Shown in pieces: positions 10,325 to 23,316 of a stretch of DNA of 64,000 nt (positions are counted from its first letter, which is position 1; the number at the start of each line of letters is the position of its first letter). Source of the DNA: Armillaria gallica. Lineage: Eukaryota; Basidiomycota; Agaricomycetes; Agaricales; Physalacriaceae. Location: contig JBANDB010000001.1 of assembly GCA_037576215.1 (NCBI GenBank), positions 5,518,001 to 5,582,000 on the forward strand, written 5' to 3'. The notes below the pieces were generated by a model that saw nothing but the letters and a program-made list of their open reading frames with translations, had not been told where the DNA came from and made no database searches. The position numbers were made by a program, and so were the translations under genes.

Positions 10325-13300
10325 ATGGAACCCGATCACCCTATGCGTGGAGCCTGTTCGAATTGCCCGGGATGCTGCCCCGCCTTTGTCGTTGGCGAAG
10401 TTCATGCGGAGAATGCAACGGCGAGTAATGTTCCTCTTTAACCGTTACATCCTCTCACCTCTTTACAGCGTATATGTCGTGCGTGCAGGTGCTACTACAC
10501 TACACACTATCCCTTCATGCTTGTCGGCGAGTATCCGAGGACCTACAGTCCTGCTAATTGCCGAGGACTTGCTGTGGTATGTCATCTTTCCCTTCAACCC
10601 GTTTCAGCTTCTCAATGTTCTATGTGCAACAAGAAAATAACCCACTGTACTGTCAGTGCGGAGACCCTTGTGACTTCCACAGCATTGATGAGCCAGTCAT
10701 TTCCTCCCCAGCTGACATCTTGGCTGGCATCATTTCTATGTTCTCTTCTCCCCCCCCTCCTCCCGTCCCCGTCAGTGCCCCAATAGCTACCCCTGTGCCA
10801 ACAGCATCCACTTCCTTCTTTCATCCCCCTCCTGGTGGAACAGGACTCCAATCCATCTCAGCCCCTGCTCCGCTCCCATACCCACTTGTACCATCGGTAT
10901 CCGGCTCATCGGCACCCCATACACCTTTGCAGACCAATCCCACCAGTATGGTAGCTCAGATGATTGCATCGTCATCATCTGCCCCATCATCGAGCATGTC
11001 AGGTCAACAGATCCCCCCAGATCCACTCCTCACTGCCAGTCTCCAACCACCACCATCCTTTCCGGCCTACACCAGACCATCAGGACCCCTTGTAAACGTC
11101 TGCGGCAGGAATGGAACCAATGCTCGCCGTCAGCAGTCTTACCAATCCCACGCCTTCGTTGACAACCTCACCATTGGGCGCAACAGTAATCAGCCGAGCT
11201 ACGCTGAGTTCTGCTTTCTCATCATGCCCCTTCATTGCCCCAACACCCAGTGCTTACATGACAATCCTCCCCACCTTCACCCCGACGACCCATCTACAGC
11301 TGACTGGAAACTCGAACATTCCCATGTCCAGCCACTCATCAACCGTCTCACTGCCCTCCAACTCTCCTTCACCGTATGTACCTCCAAGGATACTGACTCT
11401 TTTCGTGATATCCATAAGGCTGTTCTTGACCACCAAAAACACCAAGACATGCCCAAAATCCCTGGGCTCCATCTCAGCGAGGACGCGCAGCCTCACGATT
11501 GTGGTTGGTGTCTTCTTCAACTTTGCTCAGCTGGAGGTACCACCAAATTGATGTGTGCCAAGAGCGCCAGACAGTCCACGTATTGGAATCATGGTAACCT
11601 CTGCATGCACTGCTCTCTTGCCAAGGTGGCCAGGCCAGCAGGCACCAATGCTGAAACCCGCTTCAAGTCCTGCTTTATCATAGGTCAGTTCGCCACTTTC
11701 ATCGAGACGCTTCCTTTGCGTTAGCTCACCACTCTCGTATAGCGCTGACCTTTGGCAATATCGTCCATCAGATAACCAACTGGTTTCAGGACGATTTTGA
11801 GCCCACACCCATCCATCCTGAAAAGACAGCAATGCCACATCCCTGCTTCGCCACCTGAGCGCTCTTCAATCTTGCCTTCATCTCCTGAACCGTAGGCAAC
11901 TTGGACGCTGGTCCTGACCAACGTTGTCTTCGTCTGTGTCGAGGGAAAGCCCAGACCTTCAGCCCTCCATGAGCACCGCTGTGTGTCACTCACAATGTCC
12001 CAAAGACCCTTGCCATCCGAACGTGAGCTTATACAAGTTTGCTGCCAAGAACAACTGTCTTACCTGATACTACTAAGACCCAGGTTTCGTCGTCTGTCTC
12101 TGCACTGACGTCCACCCCAGCCGATCCGCCTGAAGAGGTATGTTCTCTAGCTTCGCGATCGTATAACCATTATAGTCATCATGGCTTCTTGCAGAGCACA
12201 CCCCCCCTTTGTCCCAACCCACTGCCCCTGTACCCCCCCCCCCCCTATGAAAACCATCAGCGACAACTGGGGCAACCCTGCTGCATTCATCCATATGACC
12301 GTCTCTGTCAACGGTCCCGGCATCGGCGACAGTATCACCATGGCAACATTGAGCACCCTCCTCCAGCGCCTCCTAGATGAAACAGATCCAGATGGCTGCT
12401 ACGGCGGGCTACAGGGTGGCTCTCCACTACAAGCTCCACGGATGCCTGTACATGATTTGACAGCCGCCCAAGCTGCATTCTGGTGGGCTCATGGTTTCTT
12501 TCTCACACTGTGGTGTGTTGCAACCGGTCAAGCACCATTACCTCTATCCCCCTTTGTCTGGCATGCCCTGCTCCAAAACAAACTGAACCAATGCCGATAC
12601 CAACTGGACGAGTGGACAGCCTCTTCGATCAATAGCATCTGCCCCGACATCGGCCTATTCCTTTGTGCCTGGCTTGACTTAGGAAAAAGTCAGCCTCTCT
12701 CGACGCATGAGAAACGTGAACTGCGCTATCTCGAGCCTGTTCCAGTCTTTCTCCACCACCATTGCGATGGCATCACCACGGTAAGACTTAACCTGACCTC
12801 CTATCCTCACTCACACCCTTCTCAACATCACTTTTTTCTAGGCTCATAATCTTGGCCTCGGTCTGTGGCATTCATCAGAGCTCCATGAGCACGTTGACAG
12901 ATCCATCCGAGCCAGACACCTCGTCGGACATGAAAACTTTGACACTCTGCCTGCATTCCAAAAGTATCACGCCGGCTTTCACCAAAATTTTGGCTCTAGT
13001 TTCAACCAACCCTCGGGTGCCCCCTCCTTGGTGCGTGTCTCTGTCAGTCTCCCCTCATCATCAATTGAGCTAACCCTCACTGTCAAGCCTTCCCTCATTT
13101 CGATAGTATGTTCGCTCGCCCTACGCTCAGATCAGGAGTTTGCATACTGGTTCTTCAACAACAAGCTCGAAACTCTGAACCAGCTGAAGGATGTAATACA
13201 GTATGACATTACCGGCGTCCAACACACTGAACTAGGCAAAAAGGTAGTGCGGGGCGTTGAAGGTACTTTTGCAGAACTCGTCCGACATCGATTCCAGGTG

Positions 13301-13656
13301 GCCCTGGAGGACTACCTGAGCAAAGACCTCATTCGGCGGGGGACTCAGATGCTCCTAACTGTCACCGCCTCCCCATATCTCCCACCAAGCTCCCAAGACA
13401 AAATACAGGTGCGTGGTTCGTCTCCAAAAGATGGTTCTCCTTCCCTGAACATACTGACCCTCAGATTAGATTTGTCGAACCTGAACCTAACAAGACCTTC
13501 CACCAGTATGTCCACGCGTGCTTTCTGGCTATAGACATCGGCTTTGACTGTCCCCTGGCCCTCATGTTAGCTAAGGGACATTGGAACGAGATCACTATAG
13601 AGGCCTACTTTGACGGGCTCTTCATAGGCGATCACACCGTCTTCAACCGTGAATGA
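10325..13656 (+). CDS. HECT-like domain protein with Cys-rich N-terminus (probably degenerate)
   Basis: Plus-strand gene. It begins MEPDHPMRGACSNCPGCC at 10325. A second Cys-rich piece follows (CRACRCYYTTHYPF, near 10470-10520), then a Pro/Ser-rich linker (10740-11070). A long middle region has 'MPLHCPNTQCLHDNPPHL' and 'LQLSFTV', then the C-terminal region (12250-13656). That region contains 'HMTVSVNGPGIGDSITMATL', 'AAFWWAHGFFLTLWCV' and, near the end, 'YVHACFLAIDI', which could be the HECT catalytic-Cys region (canonical TCFNxLxLP). It ends HTVFNRE then TGA at 13656. The overall order fits a mushroom family of HECT-like proteins. Intron phases at the start do not join cleanly. A run of 13 C near 12233-12245 may be a frameshift. 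I am fairly sure of one gene here and less sure of HECT. Confidence 0.5.
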
Positions 13657-14528
13657 AAGGTCGAATGCGCAGAGAAGGAGCCGGGCACTGTATTAGCCTG
13701 AGTCAATGTTCCATGTTCCAGTAGCCATAGTTATACAGATGCTTACCATACTGGCATGTTGCAGACCCCGCTTTATGTCTGGTGGACCAGTATTCCTCGA
13801 TGGCAAAGGTATCTTCCCGTTCTAAGAGCAGGTTTCGAGAGCAGCGATGGGCTCGCCTCCTCGTCGAAAAACTTTGTGCGATGAGAAATCGGATGGAGGG
13901 AAGCGCGATAATGAGGTGCTCAGCTCTGTGGTAGGACAGCTGCCATAAAATAACAGCAGAATCCCAGCACCCACTTCAAGCACTCCGCTCTGTGGTGGGA
14001 TCACCGTCATGGAACAACGGGACAAACCCAGTGCACAATGTCATGCTAGACCTCCCCGCCATGAAATGAGCAGGTTGGATCCAGTCATGCGAGCAAATAC
14101 ACCGCCGCCATAGGATAGCAGGTGGGTGCGAGTGTGTGAGAACAAGTGGCGCCGGAAGCAAATTGTGGTCATTGCACCTGTTTGTATCTGAAGCCATCGG
14201 AGTTTCAATCTGACTTGAAGAGGCAATTCTGCACTAAGTCCCTCCACCGTTATATTTGTACAGTCGATGCTGCGGGACCACGCCATTTGAACGAGCCAGG
14301 GTTCCACTTTGGCATCATCATTTGGCTTGCTAAACTCTTGCCAAGGTCCCACTTTGGCAGGGTTTGAAATGTCGCGTCACTCCTGGTACTCGAACTCCTG
14401 CCACGGTCCCCACATTAGCAGAGTTGGAATTGTGTTTTCTTCTGAGTCACCTAGGAGGTATGCTTGCGTATGAACCTGGATGATAATGAAGCAAGCTGAC
14501 GTCCCTCCAGATTGGCCTAATGCCTAAT
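13657..14528. other. intergenic; small tandem repeat
   Basis: No convincing gene. A short imperfect tandem duplication with a 58-bp period is visible: 'ctcttgccaaggtcccac' near 14335 recurs as 'ctcctgccacggtcccca' near 14393, each followed by a '..agcagagttgg' type end. Open frames on the minus strand at 14197-13822 lack recognisable motifs. Confidence 0.4.
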
Positions 14529-17483
14529 ATGTCCGCTAACACCGGCGCGAGTGTTTCAAAAGGCGCTACTCCCACTAACAGGTATTTCTTGTTCACCTAG
14601 TCAGTGTCATATCTCCCAGGCTGACATCGGAGCAGTGCCTCCCTTCATAAGGTAGTAAACACCAAGAATGAGGGCCTATTCGTCCTCTTGGGAACCAAGA
14701 GTCTTCCACCCATCCCGGTCGCCATCATGGATCCACTCGATGGCTTTCCTCGTGATCCCGAAATCTATCTAGCGCATACGTGGTTGGTGAACTCCATTCC
14801 GTATCAGGCATTCGTTCCTGAGGATACCTACGCTGCCTGCGATTGCCAGCTTTTGCGCTGTCTGAACTACATGCAGGGGAGCATGCCTTTGGAATTGAAG
14901 GGGCAGAAGTGGTACCTACGTGACGATGTGTACAAAGACTGGCGGGACCTCAAGAAGGCAATCCTGTGGCTCAGGGAGTATTCACAATCTGCCACTACAG
15001 ACTTCCAGCCAAGAACTCGATTGTTCAGCTGGCCCACACCCCAGCGTTACGGTTACGCAGGCGGTGATGCCCACGACACTAGGCTACGCTGGAGGATCAT
15101 GAAATCATGGGTGGCTTTCATCCTGGTTATGGCCGAAATCGTGTACAACACAGCCTGCCAGCCGAATTTATGGGAGGAGGTGGTCTATCAGCATTTTGGT
15201 CGGCATATGACTGACCTGCTGAAAGAGACTTGGATAGCTTGTGATGGAGAGGGCTACGACCCAGTACAAGCGAACAATGGGGACAATTGCCGACTGGAAC
15301 GCCTGGGTGTCTTTATTGATGCTGATAGGTGCCTGTTTGGTTGGGCACTTCCATCGATGATTCGGGCACGTATACCTTTGTGGATTATCTGGGGAAAGTG
15401 CCCGTTCCCTGGGCAAGCGGAGACGACCCTTGAGTCATACAGACCAATGGAGAGAGAGGTTTGTGAGGCTGAGTCATGGACATTTGCAGCAGTGCCGCCA
15501 CTGCCGCGAATCACATTAGGGCTATGTGACGTTCGGGCAGAGTCATGGCTTCATGGCGACCACTCTGGCAGGCGAATAGAAGTGCCGTCGGCATTCCAGG
15601 AGGGAGGAACTTGGGAGGCTGCACCGAGCTGGGGTGTCGACAATGATCTGCCTCCACAGCCAATGCAGGTCGAATGGGGGGCTCCACCTCCTGACTTGCC
15701 CCCAGAACAAGGGCCAAAGATTGTCCATGAGCCTGTCGAGAAGTCGGAGATACCCCATGGGCAGCGCCTGCATGAGACTTGGCAGGATTTATTTGCGCAC
15801 TGTGAGGCTAAGAACGCGGTTAGGTGTGAGAAAGAAAGCAAGCAGAGTTGGATGGTGCAGCTGCAAAGAGAGGAACACGCACGCCAGTCCAGAATGCCAG
15901 GCTCGAAGAGTGCTCATGTGTTTGTATGGATGTGGGATGAAGACAAAGGCTATCTCGTTCAAAAGCATGTGGTGCATGGCCAAGTCGAGGACGTCTGGGG
16001 TGACTATCAGGATAGTCAGCGCCGATACGATGGGTTTCACAACGAATGGGACTTGAACTGGGAGTTCGACCCCAATGCACGAGACGACGGTGAGGACTAC
16101 AACAACAATGCTGACCTGGCAGAGCAACTTTATGGCGATCTCGACAGCACCCTAACGCAGCCGACCGTGTCCTTAGATTGTGTGGATGAGGCTGAAGGAC
16201 GGACTGGAACCAACACAGACCAAGATCTGGACTGGGAAGAGCTAGGGCGCAGACTTTCTGGGTGCGATGCAGCTAGTTTGGTGCTGGAAAAGCTGTACTG
16301 CTGCTCTCTGGAAAGGGTGCTGTCTCAGTACCATGGCATCCGGATCCCTGCCACTTGAGAGTTGGAGCTAATGCCACTGCAAGCTAAGAAGGCGACAAAC
16401 TGCCTCAGGGCCCTCTCTTGTCGAAATGCTCCCAGGAATCCGCAGGATGAGAGGGTGACCGACCAGAGTCTTGCCAACTGTCTCGACAGGCTTGTGAACC
16501 GAGGATCTTCAAAACGGTTGCCAGTGGAGTGGACCGACTTTCATTCCTCCAGCCCACACTTCTTGCCAAAGTTGCTGGTTCCCGACTTCAAGGTAGCAAA
16601 AATCGCACTGAGCTGTTCCGATGTGACTATGTACAGCATCACTCACCCCAAGGAGCCAGACTATGAATTAATCTTGGAAAGAGCATCTACAGTAGTGTTG
16701 GGTCTCCGTGATAAGTATGCTCACACTTTGGATCAAATGACAGTGTTCCTGTGCAACTGGGGCATCAAATTGTCCACCTGCATATGAGTTCAAGGGCAAC
16801 CCGAGGAGAGGACGTTCGTCAGAGCTGCTGAGCACATGCCTTACCAAGTCAAGGGTTTTCAGCCAAACATGGAGGATTATCAGAGCTATGTTCGATGGCG
16901 GTGGCAGCTATTTGAAAGCAATGAGATCTTTCGGGCGGCTTTGAAGCATGGTGGCTTGATCTGGCGCCTAGCTGTGGAGATGAATCTTGAGCGATTCGAA
17001 GAAGTCATTCTCACCAGCCCATCGAGGAGAGTCACACAGATCGGAGGAGTACATCGCACGGCGGATGGAGACGAGTTGTGGGATGAGGTGTTAACCCAAG
17101 ATCAAATTGATATTATCTGTGGCGTGTACAAGGTCGAGTGGGTGGACGAGAAGAATCACCGGGGTAAGAAAGGTGAAAGCGAGTGTTGAGGGCTGTTGAC
17201 AGAGGATGTATCTTGGTTTCCCAAACCCACAGTATAGAAAGGAAGTGGACTGGATGTTGGCTATTGGAGCCCAGATGACGAATCTTGGTATCTGCATCGG
17301 GTGGCTAAATATTTAGGTGGAGACTTCAAGTGCGAGAACCAGACGGAATGGAGGAAATCCCTCAAGATGTGTTGTGATGCTCCCAAGGTCTCTGAAGCCC
17401 TTGAAACGGTGTCCTGCACTTTCCTTGAAAAGTATATTTTGTCTCATTGCAAGTTACTTTTCCCTCTGACCCGCCGACTGTAG
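14529..17483 (+). pseudogene. uncharacterised mushroom gene family, broken by three in-frame stops
   Basis: Possible first exon at 14529 (MSANTGASVSKGATPTN), then an exon from about 14662 (NEGLFVLLGTKSLPP) running to 17161. Recognisable family blocks are 'DPLDGFPRDPEIYLAHTWLV', 'RIPLWIIWG', 'GSKSAHVFVWMWDEDKGYLV', 'YDGFHNEWDL', and near the end 'ELWDEVLTQDQIDIICGVY'. After an intron (gtaaga...gacag, about 17165-17205) come 'VSWFPKPTV' and 'GLDVGYWSPDDESWYLHR'. I know this only as a family with many members of unknown function. The homologous reading stays in one frame through TGA at 16356-16358, TGA at 16785-16787 and TAG at 17235-17237. The gene is therefore dead unless these stops are suppressed. 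Each stop could come from C-to-T in CGA or CAG. Confidence 0.75.
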
Positions 17484-18287
17484 TCACTAACCAAAGCGTA
17501 GAATTCTTGCAGGACTGATACTGATATCCGAATTTATCATGAAATGTAGGGAAATTATCATTGATATGTATAGTGCTTACTCATGTTTCCCACAGTAAGA
17601 ATGTAACATACTGGGCGGGATAATCTAGCATAACTTTGACTTTTTGACATGAACATCCTACAATAGGTTGACCTATAGTTAAAATGTACCATACCGGGCT
17701 GAGATAATATATCGTAAATAGGCATTTTTCACAGTCACGTACGTCATAAGATCAGGGATACCAGGTAATCGGTGTCGAGGGCATGGGCGGCAACGTCGTC
17801 CGCATTCCCACCGTTGAGCAGCTCCAACTCCTCCTCTTCGTCGCATGCCAGTGCCTCTCGGGCATCTGCTTCGACTGCCAGAGCCTCCAATCGCACACTG
17901 CAGGGAATGTACACTGTTAACTCTCGTCTGGACCTGGTACGACCTGCGACTGCACCACTAGTACCCATCCGCTGTCGAGCAGCCTTCGCGTGGTTCCACA
18001 CGAGACAACTGCCGTATCGCGCTTTCTGGGTGAAGGGAGAGTGGAAAGTGGGTATTGTCAGCATGTGGCAGCATTTGCCTCCGCGGCATCGGCGATCTGC
18101 CAATCCTCCTCGGCACGTGGCTAAGGTCTAGGCTGGGCTGGGAAGTCAGCGATCAAAATCGTCTTTGTCATTTCCCACATCGCCACCCATGTTAGACGCC
18201 TCTCTCTTAACCCTACTGTACCACAGGGTTGTTGGGCAGCACTTGGACACAGTCGGTGCCTTCTCAGTTTCTCCTCCCCCCTCGACC
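17484..18287. other. intergenic; overlapping 119-residue open frames of unknown status
   Basis: At 17744-18131 both strands have open frames of similar length. The plus frame is Ser/Ala-rich then 'RAFWVKGEWKVGIVSMW'. The minus frame has an acidic 'DEEEELELLNGGN'. Neither is recognised and at most one can be real. The rest (17484-17740) is A/T-rich, with the block 'taccgggctgagataat' near 17690 echoing 'tactgggcgggataat' near 17609. Confidence 0.3.
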
Positions 18288-20580
18288 ATGTCATCCGAAA
18301 GCAACCTCTCCTTTGAGGAACTATCAAAAGACCCCACCCTTCTCATGCGTAATGCCCAGCTGGGAAAACGTGAGTTCCTCTCCTGATTTTGGTCTCAACG
18401 GGCTACCTAACTCGTGGTGGGCACAGCTCTTCAAGGTTGGGAAGGTCGATGTGGTGCAGTTGTTGACCCCCATGTATTACTCACAACATCGAACACATCC
18501 AGAGGCTTGTTACAGCCTCCAATGGGATGGGATAGATCCATCTACTTGCAAGAAAACTATCGTTATGGGCAAGATAACCACCTCTGTTGGCCCCAACCGT
18601 ACTCACCTTTGCGACCGCACCTCGGTTGTATTCGATTGACTTGTACCGAAACTCGATTTCAACCGCTCTACGAGGTTCCTCGCCTCAGTGACTTTGTACC
18701 ATGGGATGACTCATCAGCGATACGAGGGCCCAGAACCTGGCAACATCTGCAGTTCACCCTGTTTCGCGAGGCCTGCACGCCTATCATTCGCGCCACCGAA
18801 GATGGCACATGGGAAGAACCCCATAAGAGCTTGATTCTGACCAACGCCCATTATCTTCGCATGTTTCTGGAGCACGTCGAGGCACTACTGCTGGTATTCG
18901 AACGGCTACGACTGTGCGTCGCAGAGACGCAACGACTAGCACTGGAACTGCAAGCGATCATGGATTACTTAACCGTTTATCGTCCGCGTATGGTCGGACA
19001 CACCCAACGACCCAGCTCGGAGGGGTCTAGTGGCTACGACCATTTGGTCGGCGTCTTTACTATGAATCCCACCATTGCACTGGAATTCTGTCGAGCAGGT
19101 GTACCCATCTGGTGCATCCATCCTCTGACCATGGTGGGCAAGCTTCAAATCGACACTGTGGAACCCGTTCAGGAACCGCTACACCTCCACATCCCTACAT
19201 CCCCCTGCCGCCTCAAAACTCGCCCCATCCATGTCGGCGTGGCAATGGATGAAGCCAAATACAAAGCGATTGAACGTTTCACATGCTCACACCTTGACAC
19301 GCCTAATCCCTTCAACACAGTCCAACCTCCCAACCTTGTCCACCCTGAGCCGGCACCCTCGTCGGCAGACCTGGCACGATACCGTTCTTGTACGTCGAGA
19401 CTGTTCACTTAATGAAGCTCGCTGATTTATTGTCCTAGACAAATGCCCAGACCTATCTCGCCGTGGCAAGCAAAAACCAGCGTCGCGGCTAGCCAGAAGG
19501 GATACCCCCAAATTTGACGTGGTAGACCACCCCTTACTTCCTCCTTTGATCGTAGCGTGGCGTCGAGGGTTGGAAAGTGTTAACGCTGACAAGGGTTGGC
19601 CCCCTTGTTCAGCTTTTGGGTACGCCCTGCCATGACCAGATCTATTCGTCACCGTCCAAACACAGGCCAAACAGAGCATCATGGTGTCGTCATGGCTCTG
19701 TCTTCGTCAAGGTCTTCTTGCATGACTGCAAGCACACTTTACCCCCGAGGTAAAGACCCATCAGTTGTGGTGGACGATCCTTCAGATGGACTAGCTTAAC
19801 ACTCAATCTGGTTCGTCCAGCGGATGAGGTGAACAAAACCGGCATGACCAAGCCTTGGCATTTCTCGATGGCTGCCATGAAGAGCTGACAGTCAATACTT
19901 CCGTCATCGTGGAAGGCCACTGGCGCGGTAAAAGCAGCACCACTCTGAGCCATGATGACCTGTGGGAGATACTGTGGGAACTGGCAGAGACCAACTTTCG
20001 CCTGGAGTTTTCAGCCCTAGACCAGAAGCTTTCACAGAAGAGTGATGCCCGGCATTGCAAGCTTGTTGGAGAATGTTTTCCTCATGGGAGGTGGAACCTC
20101 TTGCATTGCATCGACCTGGGGAGCGCCAACTGGGGGCTCGCGCATTTGAATTGGCTCCAGCGTGCACCCTACATCTTCTCTATGCAGCGCTGCATGCAAG
20201 ACTGGCGTGGTTGTCCCACGTCCCTAACATCCGACAAGGCCAGGTATTTGGAGACTGACATTGACAACTTACACCAAGATATCGCATCCTATTATTGTGA
20301 GACTTTTTTCATGACATTTGGGTGTGCCTCCATTCTCCCAAGGTGACTGGCTCATACGCCATCCGTGCCTTATATCCCCAAAGCGTGCCAGTGTTATCAC
20401 GTGCAAGAGCCCGGTCATCTCTTAGACGTCAGCCAGTAGGATTAGGGCCACTCTCAGTTTTGTCATGGCGATCATGCGTGGGTGAACAAAACAAGGACTT
20501 TATAGTCACGATCCACTCACTTGTATGCTCGTTAAATGAAATGGTACGCTTGTGCCTATATTTTAGTTTGCCACACTCAG
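18288..20580 (+). pseudogene. second uncharacterised mushroom gene family, broken by in-frame stops
   Basis: Starts MSSESNLSFEELSKDPTLLM at 18288. The first intron runs from 18369 (gtgagt) to about 18463 (gtgcag), after which the frame reads 'LVDPHVLLTTSNTSRGLLQP' and 'YLQENYRYGQDNHLCWPQ'. A long conserved central exon has 'RGPRTWQHLQFTLFREAC', 'LEHVEALLLVFERLRLCVAE' and 'GVFTMNPTIALEFCRAGVPI'. After another intron (ending about 19439) come 'FDVVDHPLLPPLIVAWRRGL', then 'HDDLWEILWELAETNFRLEF', the family's C-terminal block. The frame is broken by TGA 19633-19635, TGA 19723-19725 and TAG 19792-19794. The family usually encodes one long protein of unknown function. It lies downstream of, and in the same orientation as, the pseudogene at 14529-17483. 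Confidence 0.72.
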
Positions 20581-20879
20581 CTCGTAGATAGTTTTGTTGT
20601 AATTACATTGGTAATCAACGATCCGCCTCTGGTAGCACCTGGCGACCCTCTTCATGGACTGGAGCGTGGACTCGTTAGTGGCGCCGGTCTCATGCGTGGG
20701 TTCGCATGAGACCCAGATCACTTCGGATATAGCAGGTAACATACATAAGCTGCACGTACGAAGAAGGGCACGATAACACTCGCCAATCAGGGTCTTCCAA
20801 CAATTCTACGGTTGCCTATCATCACAGCCCAGAAGTCAAGGAAGAAAGGAAGCTACGGTTGGGCTTCCCACTTCTAAAC

Positions 20880-22100
20880 ACCGGTACTGCGATGACTGTG
20901 TTTCGGCGACACGTTGATGCGAAAACTGGGAACTCTATGACCAAAGTTGGCAAGAAGTTTGATTGTCTTCATGTTCTGCTTTAGCTCCAACGACCTTCCT
21001 GCACTTCTCGAGCACCCTCTGCCCGAATTCAAGCTGTTATATCTGCAACCAAACCCCCACAGGTTCCTTCTCCCTCCCCCCAAGCTGATTACATGTTGTC
21101 TTCGCCCATTCGTGGTCCCTCCTCCCAAGCTGGCCCCCTCTCCTCAGATGAATCCATCGAACTCGAACTGTTACGAGAGCGGGTTGGAGAATTGCTAGAG
21201 GTGAGCCACCCTGGTTACCTGCAACCGACCAAATACTGACACTCCCCTTCTTCACGACACATGCAGACAGTCAACAGCCTGGAGGACGCTCTCCTTGATC
21301 AAAGAAGGCAGACGGTGATGGCGAAGAGCCGTGCAAGAACAGAGCAGGAGCGTGCTGACCAAGAGTGGGAGCGTGCTGAACAAGCAACTGAATGTGCACA
21401 CAAAGCCCACGACGACGAAGGCTGGTGGCGGGTCATCTACTACCAGGTGAGGGCAGTGCACGATGCACTCGCTCGTCGAACTTATGCTTCCTACAACCGC
21501 TTCAGGAGAACTACAAGCTCTGCGCCAAAGTGGCAGATCTAGAAGATGAAAATGTCAACCTCAAGGGGGCTCTGAATCCCACGAGCTTACAGGCAGTCGC
21601 CCTTCGTGATGATCGTCGAGTGGTACGCACCTCCACTCTTTGCCAGGGAGTCAAGGACTGACCCACATTGTCCGACACAGAGATGAGACCAGGTTTTTGA
21701 ACAACTCCGCTGCGAATTCTGTTTCTGCCCAATGACAGAGGTGTGCCTGTATGTCATAATATCATATCCACAGTCCGCCTCCCCATATATGAACTGACGA
21801 CCCGGGCAGGATCGACTGTGGCCATACCTTCCATATGCCATGCCTCTTGCAAAATTTTCGAGCTGTGGATTCAGAGTTTTGACAGAATGGACCCCGTGGA
21901 GGGACCGCGCCATTCCAGTGCCCTGTTTGCAATGCGCTGATCAAGCACCGTCCCATCTGTAACCGCCTGGTCGAACATTCAACAGCATATCTCCCTGATG
22001 AGAGTACCAGCAGGACCGCCGACTTCGGTCCGAAAGTTGAAGGGGCATGGGTGCAGCTTTTCCCCGATTGCCTCAGTGGTTGTCCTGGAAGCTTGGCTTG
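20880..22100 (+). pseudogene. coiled-coil RING-H2 protein, one in-frame stop
   Basis: The N-terminal exon has 'SSPIRGPSSQAGPLSSDESI' then 'ELELLRERVGELLE' (near 21098-21199). An intron follows to about 21266, then a Gln/Glu/Arg-rich coiled coil (TVNSLEDALLDQRRQTVMAK, RARTEQERADQEWERAEQAT). A further coiled-coil exon reads 'LQENYKLCAKVADLEDENVN'. The C-terminus shows a RING-H2 pattern: CEFC near 21710, then CGHTFHMPC near 21817-21843 (C-x-H-x2-H-x2-C), then CPVCN near 21919. It ends near 22100 at a TGA. Such proteins are usually E3 ubiquitin ligases. TGA at 21880-21882 interrupts the RING between the C-x-H-x2-H-x2-C block and the last CPVC pair, so the domain cannot be completed without suppression. 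Confidence 0.7.
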
Positions 22101-22780
22101 AGCTGGTCCTGCAAAACAAAACCATCTGAGTGGCATACTGCGAGAGTTAGTTACATATGAAGCGCTATGATTCACTTCGTTAGTTATGTATCCTTCACCG
22201 ATCAATGATATGATTGCCTTCTTTTGTTAGGCTACCGCGCTACCGCGCTGACACTCTAAACTAAGTATCGACAAACGTATGTACACCGACTGATTGGAAC
22301 CAAACGCCTGATGATGCTCTGCTGCAATGGATCCACAGACCACCACATACAGTACTCTCATGCTCACGTTCTTGTGGTCTTGCTGCATCATATACAGATC
22401 ACTCGTCTGGTTATTCCGCACGGTCACCAGCATTCACAAAGGACTACTTCATTCTCACCGGAGGCATATGATTTCACGCCTATCTACTAGAGATCCTCAG
22501 ACACAAGGTATTATCGTTACAGCCTCCCGAGCGAGCACAGCAAGAGGGAAGTCATCGACAGAACTGATGCAATGAGGCTTTGACTACTTATCAATATCCA
22601 ATAGGTAACCTAAATCTCGGTGGGACCCCAGTACGTCGCGCGGAGCGGTGTCATGGGCTCGAGGCCTACGAGCAAGCTGGGTTTGAAAAGGTCTTCGTTA
22701 CCGTCCTTCTCATTGTCCCGTTTTTCAGACTGTACCATGCCCTCTCACTAAACCCCTCCATCCGCCAACAGCCTTGCACG
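22101..22780. other. no gene recognised
   Basis: Short open frames only. I see no domain, repeat or RNA gene that I can support. Confidence 0.35.
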
Positions 22781-22785
22781 ACATG

Positions 22786-23316
22786 ACTGGCTGCTGTAAT
22801 TTAGTATTCCCATGCGCAGAGTGTGCGCAATTCTTATATCAGTATGTGATTGTTGTGCCAATCTCCCACATGATGAGCTCATGACTCACCAGAGGCTCCT
22901 CGCCTGCACCAAACATCCCTATCGGGCTGCCGCCCCCGCCACAGTACCCACCCTTGCACCCATACCCCTCAGTGCCTCTGTCTCTGCCCGTACCAGCGCA
23001 AACACGGCATCGACCAACCAACCTCGACGTCACCGTCATCGGCCAGCTTCTCGAAGACTGCATGGCCATGCTGTTGTCGCAGTTGCGACCGTTCCTGGAG
23101 GCATACGAACATGTCCCTCAATATACGTCTTCAGTTCCAAATCTGCGGTCTGCCATTTCGCAGCTAGTCCAGATTTTGCGGGTTTTTCGCCAACTGGTGG
23201 AGCTGGTGGATGAGAGCTACATGGAACAGTGGGACCGTAGCTTGGCACCTGATCGGGAGGTTCCTCGCTGGATGAGCTACATTGCATGCGCAGAAAGGGT
23301 GGTCCAGTCGATTTAA
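22786..23316 (+). CDS. hypothetical protein (Pro-rich start, helical C-terminus)
   Basis: A plus-strand reading starts near the ATG of 'MTGCCNLVFPCAECAQFLY' and continues through a Pro-rich segment ('IGLPPPPQYPPLHPYPSVP') to a helical end ('VIGQLLEDCMAMLLSQLRPF', 'RSAISQLVQILRVFRQLVEL') ending at TAA 23316. The 23-kb part is one uninterrupted frame (22954-23316). The join to the upstream part is uncertain. I do not recognise the family. It may be the remnant of a larger gene. Confidence 0.35.

Noticed and set aside
18288..20580. KDZ-type transposase in the pseudogene cluster
   Set aside because: I looked for the usual KDZ blocks and cysteine clusters. The readings match other uncharacterised mushroom families instead.
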